Below are positions 26,456 through 36,334 of a stretch of 47,643 nt of DNA, piece by piece. A program made the position numbers and the translations under genes. This DNA is from an uncultured Alphaproteobacteria bacterium (GTDB lineage: Bacteria > Pseudomonadota > Alphaproteobacteria > Paracaedibacterales > CAITNM01). The notes under the pieces were generated by a model. It was not told where the DNA came from. It ran no database searches and saw only the letters and a list, made by a program, of their open reading frames with translations. The stretch is from contig CAIQTY010000048.1 in assembly GCA_903874955.1 (NCBI GenBank), forward strand, positions 1-47,643. Direction: 5' to 3'. The first letter of the stretch is position 1. Each line of letters begins with the position of its first letter.

Positions 26456-28453
26456 TTAGCCCTCCAGCTTGGAAAAATTCGCAAACGCATCAAGCGCTGA
26501 TTGTAGCATGCCTAAAAGGTTTAGGCGATTTTGCTGAATTTGCAAATTATCATCCATCACCCTTATTTGATCAAAAAAGTTATCTATAACCGATTTTAAT
26601 CCTGATAACATTACCATAGCTTCTTTAAAAGAAAAATTTCTTAAATACTCATCTATCTTTGGTTTTGTTTCAATTAACGCATTGTACAAATCATGTTCTA
26701 CATCATTCATAAAAAGTTGTCTATCAGGTTGATTAACTTGAATATTTTTTAAAATACCAATAACTCTTCTGTATGTTCCAAGAAGAGATGTGCCAAATTC
26801 AGTTTGTAATAAATCTTTTAAAACTCTGGCGCGTTCAACAGTTAACCAAATATCTTCTAGCGGCTTATCAAGAACGGCATAAACGCGATCTGCTGGCATT
26901 TCAGTTTTTAAGAAAGCTGATAGTCTCTCGGTAATAAACGCGACAACAATTTCTACGGTATCTAGTTTTAAAGACACTCCTTGGGAAGCATAGGATTCGA
27001 TAGATTTTTTTAGCCGATCAATCAAATTATTGGGGCTGTTCTTATGCAGCATCAATCGAATAACGCCCAAAGCGCTTCTGCGAAGTCCATATGGATCTTT
27101 TGATCCTGAAGGTTTCATGCCAATACCAAAAAAACCAACTAGGTTATCAATTTTATCAATTAGAGATAAATTCCAGCTTACATCATCATCCGGGCAAGTA
27201 TCGTTCGCGCCTTGTGGTTGATAATATTTTCTAAGGGCTTCTGCAATTTTGGGTGATATATTTTGCGTTTTTGCATAAATTTCTCCCATTGTTCCTTGTA
27301 ATTCTGGAAATTCACCAACCATCTGGGTGAGCAAATCGCATTTACTAAGGTGCGCTGCCTGCTTAACATCGTCGTTTGGTGCACAAAATTCCAGGCGTTT
27401 TACTTTTTCGTAAACAGAACCTAAATCGTTATGAAAAATAATATTTTTCAATTGATCTAAATGCACTTCAAGTTTCTGTTTTAAGTCTTGCTCATAAAAG
27501 AAAGCAGCATCACTTAGTCTTGCCCTAAGGACGCGTTCGTAACCTGGCACCATGCAATCGGTATTGATGGGAACATTTGCAACGAATCCAAAAAATGGCG
27601 CGAAGTCACCACTGTTAGTTAAAATTGTGAAATATTTTTGATGAACGCGCATCGAGGTACTAAGCACTGCAGCGGGTAAATGGATAAATTTTTTATCGAT
27701 GTTACCAAGTCCTACGAATGGATATTCAACAAGGCCTGCGACTTCATCAAGAAGTGATTCATCTTTTAAAAATGTTAACGAATTTTGTTGGCAAATTTTT
27801 TGAAGTTGTTTTTCTATACTATTTTTTCTCTCATCAAAATCGAGCACAACTCTAGCGTCCAAAAGATTTTTTTTGTACTGTTCAAACTTTTGAACTTCTA
27901 TTTTTTCTGGGTTTAGGAATCGATGACCAAACGTATAGTTATTTGTTTTAATACCAGCTGCTTGAACGTCAAAAACTAGTGGCTTACCATCAAGCACACA
28001 GCAAATATTGCGAATCGGACGAACCCAAGTATGAGATGCTCCTGGCCATCGCATTGATGTAGGCCAAGGCATAGTCCGCAAAACCTTATCAATTATTGAT
28101 GGAAATAATTCATTTATTGGTTTTCCAGTGTGTTCAATTTTTGCAATCCAATAGCCATTTTCTTGACTTAATTCATTTTTTGTAAGTCCTGTTGATTTCA
28201 AAAATCCTTGAATTGCAACCTCAGGGGCCTCAACTTTTGGACCACGCCTTTCTTCTATAATTGTTTCGGAAAAACCTGCTATGTTTTTAACATAAAGCGC
28301 AATGCGCCTTGGACCAATAAAAACTTCAGGGTCAGTACAGGTAATCCTCAGATCTTTAAATTCCTTGGCAAATAATTCCTGAAAGTCAATTTTTGCCTGA
28401 CGTTGCATTCTAGCTGGAATTTCTTCCATAAAAATTTCAAGGCACAGTTCCAT
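26456..28453 (-). CDS. glyS: Glycyl-tRNA synthetase beta subunit
   Basis: Large subunit of the bacterial alpha2-beta2 glycyl-tRNA synthetase, responsible mainly for tRNA recognition. The 665-residue product opens with LCLEIFMEEIPARMQ and shows GPRRIALYVKN, RRGPKVEAPEVAIQGFLKSTGL, MRWPGASHTWVRPIRNICC, LVEYPFVGLG, TLDEVAG-like segments and the DPYGLRRSALGVIRL block. Its length is slightly below the usual 680-700. It overlaps glyQ by one base (TAATG). Confidence 0.97.
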   Translation of the reverse strand: MELCLEIFMEEIPARMQRQAKIDFQELFAKEFKDLRITCTDPEVFIGPRRIALYVKNIAGFSETIIEERRGPKVEAPEVAIQGFLKSTGLTKNELSQENGYWIAKIEHTGKPINELFPSIIDKVLRTMPWPTSMRWPGASHTWVRPIRNICCVLDGKPLVFDVQAAGIKTNNYTFGHRFLNPEKIEVQKFEQYKKNLLDARVVLDFDERKNSIEKQLQKICQQNSLTFLKDESLLDEVAGLVEYPFVGLGNIDKKFIHLPAAVLSTSMRVHQKYFTILTNSGDFAPFFGFVANVPINTDCMVPGYERVLRARLSDAAFFYEQDLKQKLEVHLDQLKNIIFHNDLGSVYEKVKRLEFCAPNDDVKQAAHLSKCDLLTQMVGEFPELQGTMGEIYAKTQNISPKIAEALRKYYQPQGANDTCPDDDVSWNLSLIDKIDNLVGFFGIGMKPSGSKDPYGLRRSALGVIRLMLHKNSPNNLIDRLKKSIESYASQGVSLKLDTVEIVVAFITERLSAFLKTEMPADRVYAVLDKPLEDIWLTVERARVLKDLLQTEFGTSLLGTYRRVIGILKNIQVNQPDRQLFMNDVEHDLYNALIETKPKIDEYLRNFSFKEAMVMLSGLKSVIDNFFDQIRVMDDNLQIQQNRLNLLGMLQSALDAFANFSKLEG

Positions 28454-29319
28454 TAATGACCCACCCAGGTTTCACAAGCTGATTTTGCTAAATTGCGTAC
28501 TTTTGCCATATAAGCGGCGCGTTCTGTAACAGAAATGACCCCCCTTGCGTTGAGCATATTGAACAAATGGTTTGCTTTCAAACATTGCTCATAAGCAGGG
28601 AGTACTAATTTTTTCTCAAGTAACTGTAGGCATTCTTTTTCTGCATCGTCAAAGTGTCTCAGTAACATTTCAACATTCGCATGCTCAAAATTATAAGCGG
28701 AAAATTCTTGTTCAGACCTCAGAAAAACATCCCGGTAGGTAAGGGCAGCATCACCGGTTTTCCCATTCCAATTAATATCAAAATTACTTTCGATATCTTG
28801 AATGATTGTTGAAACGCGCTCAAGGCCGTAAGTGATTTCAACAGGCACTGGGTCACATGCGATACCACCGACTTGTTGGAAATAGGTGTACTGAGTTATT
28901 TCCATCCCATCGCACCAAACTTCCCAACCTAGACCAGCTGCTCCAAGAGATGGGTTTTCCCAATCATCTTCGACAAAACGAATATCATGAAGGGTTATAT
29001 CAAGACCAATTGCTTTTAAGCTTTCAAGATAAAGTTCTTGGGGGTTTGCTGGGCATGGTTTGAGCAAAACCTGAAATTGATAATACAACTGCGTTCGATT
29101 TGGATTCTCACCGTATCGTCCATCAGTTGGTCTCCTGGATGGTTGTACATAAGCTGTATTCCATGATTTTTCTCCAAGGGCGCGAAGCAATGTTGCAGGA
29201 TGAGAAGTGCCTGCGCCAACTTCAAGATCATAGGGCTGTAAAATAACGCAACCATAATCTGCCCAGTACTGCTGTAAACGCAGGATGATTTGCTGAAATG
29301 ATATTTTTTTTGTATTCAT
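28453..29319 (-). CDS. glyQ: Glycyl-tRNA synthetase alpha subunit
   Basis: Catalytic subunit that activates glycine and charges tRNA-Gly. The 288 residues start with [43 protein letters not shown], typical of the family. The class II motifs are in [19 protein letters not shown] and [21 protein letters not shown], with the C-terminal [14 protein letters not shown] helix. Length is normal. First gene of the glyQ-glyS-bamE-ELM1 run; a repeat remnant lies in the spacer upstream. Confidence 0.98.
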   Translation of the reverse strand: MNTKKISFQQIILRLQQYWADYGCVILQPYDLEVGAGTSHPATLLRALGEKSWNTAYVQPSRRPTDGRYGENPNRTQLYYQFQVLLKPCPANPQELYLESLKAIGLDITLHDIRFVEDDWENPSLGAAGLGWEVWCDGMEITQYTYFQQVGGIACDPVPVEITYGLERVSTIIQDIESNFDINWNGKTGDAALTYRDVFLRSEQEFSAYNFEHANVEMLLRHFDDAEKECLQLLEKKLVLPAYEQCLKANHLFNMLNARGVISVTERAAYMAKVRNLAKSACETWVGH

Positions 29320-29345
29320 AAACTATCCGTCTTCATGAAAAATTC

Positions 29346-29390
29346 TCGTCATGCTGAGCTCGCCTAGCAGGTGTCAGGATCCACTGCATA
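29346..29390. repeat. Intergenic repeat remnant between pgi and glyQ
   Basis: The 102-base spacer holds CGTCATGCTGAGCTCGCC followed by TAGCAGGTGTCAGGATCCACTG. The first part is an imperfect palindrome around GCTGAGC..GCCTAGC, and the end reads TGGATCC on the minus strand. It looks like a dispersed intergenic element of the kind scattered through many alphaproteobacterial genomes. It shares the TGGAYCC end with the 41033 element but not the core, so it may be a second family. Confidence 0.45.
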
Positions 29391-29421
29391 CTATCGATTG
29401 CTTTACCTATCATGTGATTCT

Positions 29422-30615
29422 TTATTTATCATTCAAAAATTGCATTGCTAAAATTTTTCCTTCTTCAACAGCTGGTTGATCAAAAGGATTTACATTCCAA
29501 ATTTTTGCCACATAAAGTGTCTCTATTACTGCGCTCATCATTAGCTGTCCGAGCGAGAAGGGGTTAATTTCAGGAATATCAATCAAACGAACTGGTAATT
29601 CGTGCTTGATCAAAGTTTTGTAAGTTGCACTTAATTCAGCGTCTAAAAGATCTTTTAAGGTGTGTCCCTTTAAACCGTTATAACTTTGATGATCTATACC
29701 TAAATCGCTAACTTCAAGATCTGTATTGCTATTCGCTCTGATAAAAGTGAAAAATTTATCTTTTGGACCGTCTATATATAGTTGCAGTTGTGAATGTTGG
29801 TCGGTGGCACCTACTGCTTGAATAGGCGTTGAGCCGAATCTTTCCCCAGTATCATCTTTTTTTCCTAAACTTTCCCCCCAAAGTTGAGCAAACCATGCGC
29901 CAAATAGCTTTAGTTTATCTGTGTAGGGGAATATCACCGGATTCAGTTTCGAGTGTGCTAAAAAATTAGCCGCTTCAATCGGAGCGAATGTTGTTGGTGA
30001 TTCTTTAAGCTGCGCGATTATATTTTGGGCTCCACTTCTAAAAGCAGTCATATCAAGTCCCATTAAAATACCAGGCAATATACCTACTTCTGCAAAGACT
30101 GCAAAACGACCACCAATTTGGTTATGATGAGGAACGACAACAATTTCATTATTTTTAGCGAAGGTGTCCAGCGCGTTGCCATCGGTCTGCGTGATAATGA
30201 CCAGATTATCCCTAATATTCAGCCTATGATCGTCATAAATTTTCTTGATCGTTGCAAGTTGCATTAATGTTTCAGCAGTGTTTCCAGATTTTGATGCTAC
30301 TAAAATCCCTGTCTTACTAAAATCAACGGAATTGAGACGTTCTTTAAAAGTAATTGGATCAATATTATCAAAAAAATTAAAATTTTTTTTATTGGTTGGT
30401 GCAATTGAATAAAGGGCTTGCGGTCCCAGACTTGACCCTCCTGTACCTAGGTGGATGATCGAATCAAAACCTGAAAATTTGTTAAAGGCTTGCGTATAAA
30501 GATCTGCTGAAAATGCAGAATCAATATAGTTGAAAAGAGGCAAACTTTGTACGTAATCAATAAAATCTTTTGAAAGGTTAATCTCTTGTTTTTTAAAAAA
30601 TGAACTATATTGCAT
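29422..30615 (-). CDS. pgi: Glucose-6-phosphate isomerase, compact form
   Basis: Interconverts glucose-6-phosphate and fructose-6-phosphate. The 397-residue product is shorter than the 540-550 residue enterobacterial enzyme and belongs to the compact class. Core motifs are present: LGTGGSSLGPQAL near 58, SIS-type phosphate loop VASKSGNTAETL near 106-117, QIGGRFAVFAEVG near 160, GKKDDTGERFGSTPIQAVGATDQHSQLQLYIDGPKD near 250 with the catalytic Glu and His. It overlaps the M16 gene by one base (TAATG), which implies coupling to the envelope-peptidase run. Confidence 0.94.
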   Translation of the reverse strand: MQYSSFFKKQEINLSKDFIDYVQSLPLFNYIDSAFSADLYTQAFNKFSGFDSIIHLGTGGSSLGPQALYSIAPTNKKNFNFFDNIDPITFKERLNSVDFSKTGILVASKSGNTAETLMQLATIKKIYDDHRLNIRDNLVIITQTDGNALDTFAKNNEIVVVPHHNQIGGRFAVFAEVGILPGILMGLDMTAFRSGAQNIIAQLKESPTTFAPIEAANFLAHSKLNPVIFPYTDKLKLFGAWFAQLWGESLGKKDDTGERFGSTPIQAVGATDQHSQLQLYIDGPKDKFFTFIRANSNTDLEVSDLGIDHQSYNGLKGHTLKDLLDAELSATYKTLIKHELPVRLIDIPEINPFSLGQLMMSAVIETLYVAKIWNVNPFDQPAVEEGKILAMQFLNDK

Positions 30616-31961
30616 TATTCCACCAAGGCATTGTGATAACTTCTTTTTGGCATTTTACCTTTCGGGTAATAACGGGCGATTACTACAGGTGGTTTTGCTA
30701 AAATAAATTTGAGCATTTTGTGTGCTTGGTCAAGAGTAACTGCGTCTAGCAGCTTTTCGTAATCAGTCACTGCTTCAAACGGAAGTCCCTCAACAAGACG
30801 ATCAGCAACGGCGATTAAAAAACTTTCACCATCCAAGGCAAAATCAAGTGCATTTTTTTTACCAAGTTTTGCATTTTCAAAATCTTTTTTGAGCAGTCCG
30901 TTCTTTAAAAAAGAACCAAGTTGTTCAAATAAAAATTGCTCGGCTTTTTCTACATTCATCACGGGATCAAGCATTAAGCTAAAACTAAAATCCATGTCAT
31001 CTTCACCGTAAGCGTATCGACAAGAGACACTTAATGCTAGAGATTTTTCTTTTACCATTTTTTGGTAAAGTGATCCATTTTGATTGCCACACAAAGTGGC
31101 TTGCAAAAGCCCCATCACAAAAAAAGCTTCTGGCTTTTTGATTAATGTTGGTGCTCGGTATGAAATAGTTATGTATATATTTTCAGACCTTGCATTTTCT
31201 TGCTCTATCGTTGTGGTTAAGCCTTCCCTGTCTGGTTCCGCAATTCGTTTACGTTCGGGAATATCGCGTGCAGCAATACTTGCAAATTTTTCTTCTATTT
31301 TTGGTAAAACATAATCTAAATTATACGGTCCAATAACAATAATCGTAGCGTTATTGGGCGCATACCATTTTTTGTAGTGAGCAGTTAACGCTTCAGTTGT
31401 ATAGGCTTTTATATGTGCTTCATAACCAATTGGAAAAATACCATAAGGGTGAGCCGTGAACATCGAGCGCCGTAGAATTTCTGCAGCTGTTTTAAAAGCA
31501 TGATTTCCTAAACGCATCCGACGTTCTTCTAGTACAACTTTTTGCTCAGATAGAAATGCTTTTTCATCGATATCAAGATTTTCCATACGATCTGCTTCAA
31601 TATCAAGAGCGGTATCAAGATACTCTGCTGGGAGCGAGAATGTATAGACTGTTGTATCAAAAGTTGTATGTGCGTTACTGTGCCCACCGCAACTATTTAG
31701 AACATTATCAATAGAACCAATAGGGTATTTGCGAGACCCTTTAAACATCATATGCTCAAGCATGTGAGACAACCCGACAACCTCGGCAGGGTCATCGGCT
31801 GTGCCAACATCGTACTTAGTGTAGACAGTCACGCAAGGAAGGAGGGGATTTTTTAGAACAACGACTTTTAAACCATTAGCTAAGGTTGATGATTGCACAG
31901 AAATTTTTGATTGCAAATTACCACAACATATCCCTAAAAAGAGAACAAAAATATATCTCAT
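30615..31961 (-). CDS. M16-family zinc metallopeptidase, active subunit
   Basis: A 448-residue exported pitrilysin/processing-peptidase-like protein. A signal sequence (MRYIFVLFLGICCGNLQ) precedes the M16 domain. The inverted zinc motif HxxEH is His66-Met-Leu-Glu69-His70 in GLSHMLEHMMFKG, and the distal zinc-ligand glutamate lies about 76 residues later in VVLEERRMR (145-146). The C-terminal half is the second, inactive M16 domain. It overlaps the preceding M16 gene by 4 bases. Bacterial pairs of this type are thought to form heterodimers of an active and an inactive subunit that degrade peptides in the periplasm. Confidence 0.93.
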   Translation of the reverse strand: MRYIFVLFLGICCGNLQSKISVQSSTLANGLKVVVLKNPLLPCVTVYTKYDVGTADDPAEVVGLSHMLEHMMFKGSRKYPIGSIDNVLNSCGGHSNAHTTFDTTVYTFSLPAEYLDTALDIEADRMENLDIDEKAFLSEQKVVLEERRMRLGNHAFKTAAEILRRSMFTAHPYGIFPIGYEAHIKAYTTEALTAHYKKWYAPNNATIIVIGPYNLDYVLPKIEEKFASIAARDIPERKRIAEPDREGLTTTIEQENARSENIYITISYRAPTLIKKPEAFFVMGLLQATLCGNQNGSLYQKMVKEKSLALSVSCRYAYGEDDMDFSFSLMLDPVMNVEKAEQFLFEQLGSFLKNGLLKKDFENAKLGKKNALDFALDGESFLIAVADRLVEGLPFEAVTDYEKLLDAVTLDQAHKMLKFILAKPPVVIARYYPKGKMPKRSYHNALVE

Positions 31962-33262
31962 TCGCCCACCGTAAATATTTTGAACTGATCAAGTTTTAAG
32001 AATTTCTTGAACGCTTCATTAACTTGTTCTGGTGTTAAAGACGAAATTTTTTCAATTAGTATTCTATGAAAATCTACAGGACGGCTATATAACTGATAAT
32101 TTGTTAATCTGCTTGCAATGTGGGACGTTGAAGCAAAAGATCGTTTATAATTGCCAAGAAAACTTTTCTTGGTAACTTCAACTAACTCGTCTGAAAAACC
32201 ATTCTCATAAACTTCTTTGAGAATATTTTTAATTAGCTGAATAGTTTCTTCGACATTTTTTGTCTTTGTTGATGTTGCTATATGGAAAGAATTGTAGTGG
32301 TCTTTCATTGAAAATCCTGCACCTATTCCATAAGTGAGTCCTTTTTCTTCTCTCACTCTTTTCCACAATATGCTAGTATGAGCATTTGATAAACAGCCTA
32401 TTGCAATGTGCAGCGCAAAAAAGTCAGGATGTTGAGGGCTAATTCCTTCATGCAAAAAATGTATTAATGTTTGAGGTACAGGAAAATGGCCTGAGTATTT
32501 CTCAAAGGGAGCGCTCAATTTAATATCCTGAGGTAACTGAGCCTTAAAATCTTTTGGAAGCTTGGTAATAAGTGCGCCAACTTCTTTTAAAAGCACGTCT
32601 TCATCTATCTCGCCGCATGCAGAAACAATCAGATTTTCTTGGGTGAAATATTTTTTCTTGAAATTCTTCAGGTCATCTGGGCTAACATTTTTTAAACTTT
32701 TAATGTACGTTTGCTGAGATGTGCCATAAGGATGATTTTTTAGAACTGTGTGGTTTATGAGTTCTTCTAAATGATGATCAGGATTTTGCATAGACTGTTT
32801 AGTCGAAGAAATACTTTCTTTTTTTATGCGGTTTAAATCTTCAACTTTAAAATTTGAATGAAGAAGAATATCTTCTATTAAAATAAAAAGTTCATGTAAT
32901 TTTTTTGATGGGCATTTTCCAGTAATCGTAACATTATCATCAGTAGTGCTTACCGATACGCTAACGTTGTGTTCACGGCTGTAAGCTTGGAGTTTTTCTT
33001 TACTTCTTGATTCAGTTGATTCTCCCATGCTTTTAGCAAGCAGAGAAACCAACCCTTCTTTATCTTTAGGATCTAATTTCTCTCCGGCATTTTTAAAACA
33101 AAGATTAATAGTTACAACCCCAATACCCTTGAAGGGGGAAATTCTTATAGTCTTTCCGCCAACAACTAATTCTTTAAAAACAACATTAAATCCGCCAAGA
33201 GGATCGTTCTCGGCATTTATGCAAAAAAAGAAAGTAAAAGCTATAACTAAAAATTTTATCAT
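31958..33262 (-). CDS. M16-family peptidase homologue lacking the zinc motif
   Basis: A 434-residue exported M16 homologue. After a signal peptide (MIKFLVIAFTFFFCINA) comes an M16 fold with INLCFKNAGEKLDPKDKEGLVSLLAKSMGEST. At the position of HxxEH the sequence reads LLAKS, so it cannot bind zinc there. The C-terminal part retains the R/Y pair region of the non-catalytic subunit (LWKRVREEKGLTYGIGAGF). It fits the inactive partner of the gene downstream, with which it overlaps by 4 bases, and it follows the DUF3035-type lipoprotein by 8. Confidence 0.9.
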   Translation of the reverse strand: MIKFLVIAFTFFFCINAENDPLGGFNVVFKELVVGGKTIRISPFKGIGVVTINLCFKNAGEKLDPKDKEGLVSLLAKSMGESTESRSKEKLQAYSREHNVSVSVSTTDDNVTITGKCPSKKLHELFILIEDILLHSNFKVEDLNRIKKESISSTKQSMQNPDHHLEELINHTVLKNHPYGTSQQTYIKSLKNVSPDDLKNFKKKYFTQENLIVSACGEIDEDVLLKEVGALITKLPKDFKAQLPQDIKLSAPFEKYSGHFPVPQTLIHFLHEGISPQHPDFFALHIAIGCLSNAHTSILWKRVREEKGLTYGIGAGFSMKDHYNSFHIATSTKTKNVEETIQLIKNILKEVYENGFSDELVEVTKKSFLGNYKRSFASTSHIASRLTNYQLYSRPVDFHRILIEKISSLTPEQVNEAFKKFLKLDQFKIFTVGE

Positions 33263-33270
33263 CGTTACAG

Positions 33271-33885
33271 TTAATCTTCCTTCACGTGCGTAACGCTATT
33301 GATATCTAGTATATTTTTTTCTGCATTCTGGGTTGCTGCTTGATGCTCTAGATCAGCCTCAACTTTCATTTTTAAATTTTCATCGTGTTCTACTGTTTTC
33401 TTTTCTTCAGCTAATTCCTCTTTTAACTTTTTAACCGGAGTCTCATCGTCATCACTTTTTTTATTCTTGTTTATCGATGAGGCATTTTCAGAGAATTCTT
33501 TTTTCCAGGCGCTAAGTTTTTTATCTAACGCTGTGTCGCCTTCTTGTTTTGTTTCTTCATCAACTTTCTGGCGGATATCATCACTTTCAGAACCAACTTT
33601 ATCTTTTAGATCTTGTTGGCTTGTATCAGATAATGACGTTTCGCTGCTTTCGGCTCCAATGGCCTTCTTTGCTTTTTGTGCAGAAGGAGTCAACGGCACA
33701 CTTTTACCATCCTTATCTTTCGTTCGAGGAGGCATAAGTTTATAGTTCGGGGGGATCGTCAGAGATTCATTTTCTTTCACATTATATTCATCAGCTTGGT
33801 AATGATCCATTCCTAAAGTGCTTTTTACGCTATCGCAGCCTGTCAAGAGCAGTGAAAATCCAATTAGAATAAGTATTGCGAGCAT
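33271..33885 (-). CDS. DUF3035-type lipoprotein
   Basis: A 204-residue lipoprotein: leader MLAILILIGFSLLLTGC with the lipobox LTGC and Cys17. The short conserved part is residues 17-55, DEYNVKENESLTIPPNYKLMPPR, the pattern of the DUF3035 family of alphaproteobacteria. The rest (60-204) is charged, low-complexity and probably disordered. The family's function is not known to me. The neighbour order DUF3035-M16-M16 is often seen in alphaproteobacteria, there usually after lspA, which is absent here. Confidence 0.75.
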   Translation of the reverse strand: MLAILILIGFSLLLTGCDSVKSTLGMDHYQADEYNVKENESLTIPPNYKLMPPRTKDKDGKSVPLTPSAQKAKKAIGAESSETSLSDTSQQDLKDKVGSESDDIRQKVDEETKQEGDTALDKKLSAWKKEFSENASSINKNKKSDDDETPVKKLKEELAEEKKTVEHDENLKMKVEADLEHQAATQNAEKNILDINSVTHVKED

Positions 33886-33916
33886 ATTGAAGGTCTCTTA
33901 GTATTGCGCTGCTTAC

Positions 33917-33945
33917 AATGTAAGAAAGCAATTAGAAAAAAGCAA
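33917..33945 (-). promoter_or_regulatory. Candidate promoter of the lipoprotein-M16-pgi run
   Basis: On the minus strand TTGCTT (33940-33945) and TACATT (33917-33922) are separated by 17 bases, ending about 32 bases before the lipoprotein start. The spacing is ideal and the hexamers are reasonable matches to sigma70 consensus. Confidence 0.45.
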
Positions 33946-33995
33946 GGAGTAACAAAGAACATGTGCGTAATCTATGCCTAAAGAGTTCTTATTTT

Positions 33996-34427
33996 CTAAT
34001 TGGGCAAATCTATACTATTAACGCGAAACTCATGACGCCCTCCTGCTTCAAATTCAGTTACCAGAAACAACTCAATCATTTGTATTGCTTCTTCAAGAGT
34101 AATGTAATCTGCAGCCAAGCATAAAACATTTGCATTATTATGGGTTCTTGCGCTTTTTACCATGGCTTTATTGAAGCATAAAGCGGCGTATACATTTTTA
34201 TAGCGATTCGCCGCTATTGATACGCCTATCCCACTTTTGCAAATCAAGATTCCAAAATTGGCCTCACCCCGTTGAATCTTTTTGGCTACTTCTTTTGCGT
34301 ATTTGGCGTAGTTGCAGCTTTCTTCATTATCGGTTCCAACATCAATCCAGTTGGCTTTTACTAAGGGTTTTATTTTTTCTTTAAGATTGTATCCGCCATG
34401 ATCAGCGCCAATAGCAATAGAAACCAT
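33996..34427 (-). CDS. rpiB: Ribose-5-phosphate isomerase B
   Basis: Interconverts ribose-5-phosphate and ribulose-5-phosphate. The 143-residue product begins IAIGADHGGYNLKEKIK and carries the active-site loop ILICKSGIGVSIAANRYKNVYAAL. The catalytic cysteine sits in CKSGIG, where CGTGIG is more usual. ARTHNNANVLCLAADYI follows with the phosphate-site His and Asn. Length is normal. It follows mutL on the same strand after a 98-base spacer. Confidence 0.95.
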   Translation of the reverse strand: MVSIAIGADHGGYNLKEKIKPLVKANWIDVGTDNEESCNYAKYAKEVAKKIQRGEANFGILICKSGIGVSIAANRYKNVYAALCFNKAMVKSARTHNNANVLCLAADYITLEEAIQMIELFLVTEFEAGGRHEFRVNSIDLPN

Positions 34428-34452
34428 AAGATCCTGCTTTTCTGATATTCAA

Positions 34453-34475
34453 GTTTTGCCAAATTCTTGCAAAAC
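34453..34475. repeat. Inverted repeat between mutL and rpiB
   Basis: A perfect 7-bp inverted repeat GTTTTGC / GCAAAAC with a 9-base loop in the 98-base spacer. There is no T-tract on either strand, so it is not a convincing intrinsic terminator; it may be an operator or a weak hairpin. Confidence 0.35.
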
Positions 34476-34525
34476 GCTCTTGCATTTACAAATACAATAT
34501 CAACAGCGTATGTAAATTATATCAC

Positions 34526-36334
34526 TTACCGTTCAAATAATTTTTCTAAAGATTTTTTATCAAGCTTTACAAAAGTCGGGCGACCGTGGTTACACTGAGC
34601 TGATTTTGGTGTTGATTCCATCTGCCGTAATAATGAATTCATTTCAGCTAAACTTAAGGTTTTTCCGGCTCTAATACTGTTGTGACATGCCTGACTTGCG
34701 AGTTTTTCCCATAAAACTTCCCTTGCACTCACGCCTTCTCCAATAGCTTTAATATCACTTAAAACATCTCGTATGAATTCTTTCGAACCATTCAAATGAC
34801 AGCTGATCGGTGTTGAGTGAACAACTAAAGTTTTAGAAGAATAGACGTCTACTATAAAGCCAACTTCCTGGAAGAGATCTTTATTTTCAATAAAGAGTTC
34901 GCAATCAGTTTCGCTAAGTTCAATGTATTCTGGTTGAAGCATCGGTTGAGAAGGAAGTTTTCCAGCGCTGCTCCATTGGGCTTTGAGATTTTCATAAACA
35001 ACTCGTTCATGGGCGGCATGTTGATCAACCACCAGTAACGCATCATCTGTTTGTGCAACGATGAATGTTTCAAACAGCTGAGTTTTTGCAAGTCCCATGG
35101 GATAGTCACTGATTGTGGCTTCCGGTTCTGAAGTTAATTCTAGAGATGGGCCATAACTTGGTTTGATAAAAGCTGCGATGGGATGGGGCCTTGCCGAAGG
35201 ATAGCTATCTCTCAGGATGGGCTTATTGCTAAGATTTGTATTTAATTTTGTTCCGCTAAAGCTATTTCTTGCCGGAGATTGAGGGGTCTGAAAAGCACCA
35301 AATATAATATCTTCCATAATTGGTGCCGAAGTATGTTGTGCAGCTTGTAAGGATTGTTTGACGCCTTGAATTAGGAAATTTCTTACAAAATGCAGATCAC
35401 GAAAACGTACTTCAGTTTTTGCAGGGTGTACGTTGATATCAACTTCTCTTCCATCAAGGCCAAAAAATAGTACAGCCATCGGATGGCGCCCATTCATTAG
35501 CACATCCTGATAAGCTACGCGTAATATACCAGCAACGTTTCTGTCTCTCACCCAACGATTGTTAACGTAAATGTACTGATCGCTTGGTTGCGATTTTGAG
35601 TACGTCGGAAGACTAATCAAGCCTTCTAGTTTATATCCTTGGCGTTGTAAAAAAACTGGCACGGTATTTTTGGAAAAATCATTTCCCATTACCTGGGCTA
35701 CGCGCTCTGTAAGCGAACCTTTTTTTAAATCGAATGCAATTTTCCCATCACTTTTAAAGGTGAAATGCACCAAGGGGTTTGCCATCGCAATTCTGTTAAA
35801 CATTTCTTTGCAGTGATTTAATTCAGTTGTAGCGCTTTTTAAAAATTTTAAACGCGCTGGTGTAGCATAAAAAATATCACGTATTTCAACAGACGTTCCG
35901 GCAGAAGCTTGATATGGTGAAATCGCCGATGTAACACCATTTTCGATTGTCATTTTCCATGCATGTTCTGCTTCACTGGTGCGCGTAACTATCTCTGTCC
36001 GACTTATCGAAGCAATGCTAGGCAAGGCTTCTCCACGAAACCCAAACGTGTTGATGGCAAATAAATCTTGATCAGATAGTTTTGATGTCGCATGGCGTTC
36101 GAATGCTAAAGGAATATCATCATAAGGAATTCCCGAGCCATTATCATGAACAGCAACTAATGCACGACCACCATCTTCGACTTCAACATCAATTCGTAAA
36201 GCGCCTGCATCAAGAGAATTTTCAACTAATTCTTTGAGAATCGCTGCCGGTCTTTCGACTACTTCCCCTGCCGCAATCTGATTGACTAAATGCGGATTTA
36301 GTTTTTTAATTCTATGTAATAATTCCTGGCTCAT
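34526..36334 (-). CDS. mutL: DNA mismatch repair protein MutL
   Basis: Mismatch-repair ATPase that links MutS to strand processing. I start at the ATG at 36332-36334 (MSQELLHRIKKLNPHLVNQIAAGEVVERP); the longer frame to 36487 runs antisense through gap and adds unrelated residues. The 602-residue product has the GHKL ATPase motifs near 25-110 (ELVENSLDAG, DNGSGI, TFGFRGEALPSIASI) and a transducer domain to about 330. The dimerisation domain from about 400 carries LVVDQHAAHERVVYE, then SQACHNSIRAGK and CNHGRPTF. The DQHAAHERV motif is the conserved segment of the endonuclease-type MutL site. Start codon lies in a hairpin. Confidence 0.96.
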   Translation of the reverse strand: MSQELLHRIKKLNPHLVNQIAAGEVVERPAAILKELVENSLDAGALRIDVEVEDGGRALVAVHDNGSGIPYDDIPLAFERHATSKLSDQDLFAINTFGFRGEALPSIASISRTEIVTRTSEAEHAWKMTIENGVTSAISPYQASAGTSVEIRDIFYATPARLKFLKSATTELNHCKEMFNRIAMANPLVHFTFKSDGKIAFDLKKGSLTERVAQVMGNDFSKNTVPVFLQRQGYKLEGLISLPTYSKSQPSDQYIYVNNRWVRDRNVAGILRVAYQDVLMNGRHPMAVLFFGLDGREVDINVHPAKTEVRFRDLHFVRNFLIQGVKQSLQAAQHTSAPIMEDIIFGAFQTPQSPARNSFSGTKLNTNLSNKPILRDSYPSARPHPIAAFIKPSYGPSLELTSEPEATISDYPMGLAKTQLFETFIVAQTDDALLVVDQHAAHERVVYENLKAQWSSAGKLPSQPMLQPEYIELSETDCELFIENKDLFQEVGFIVDVYSSKTLVVHSTPISCHLNGSKEFIRDVLSDIKAIGEGVSAREVLWEKLASQACHNSIRAGKTLSLAEMNSLLRQMESTPKSAQCNHGRPTFVKLDKKSLEKLFER

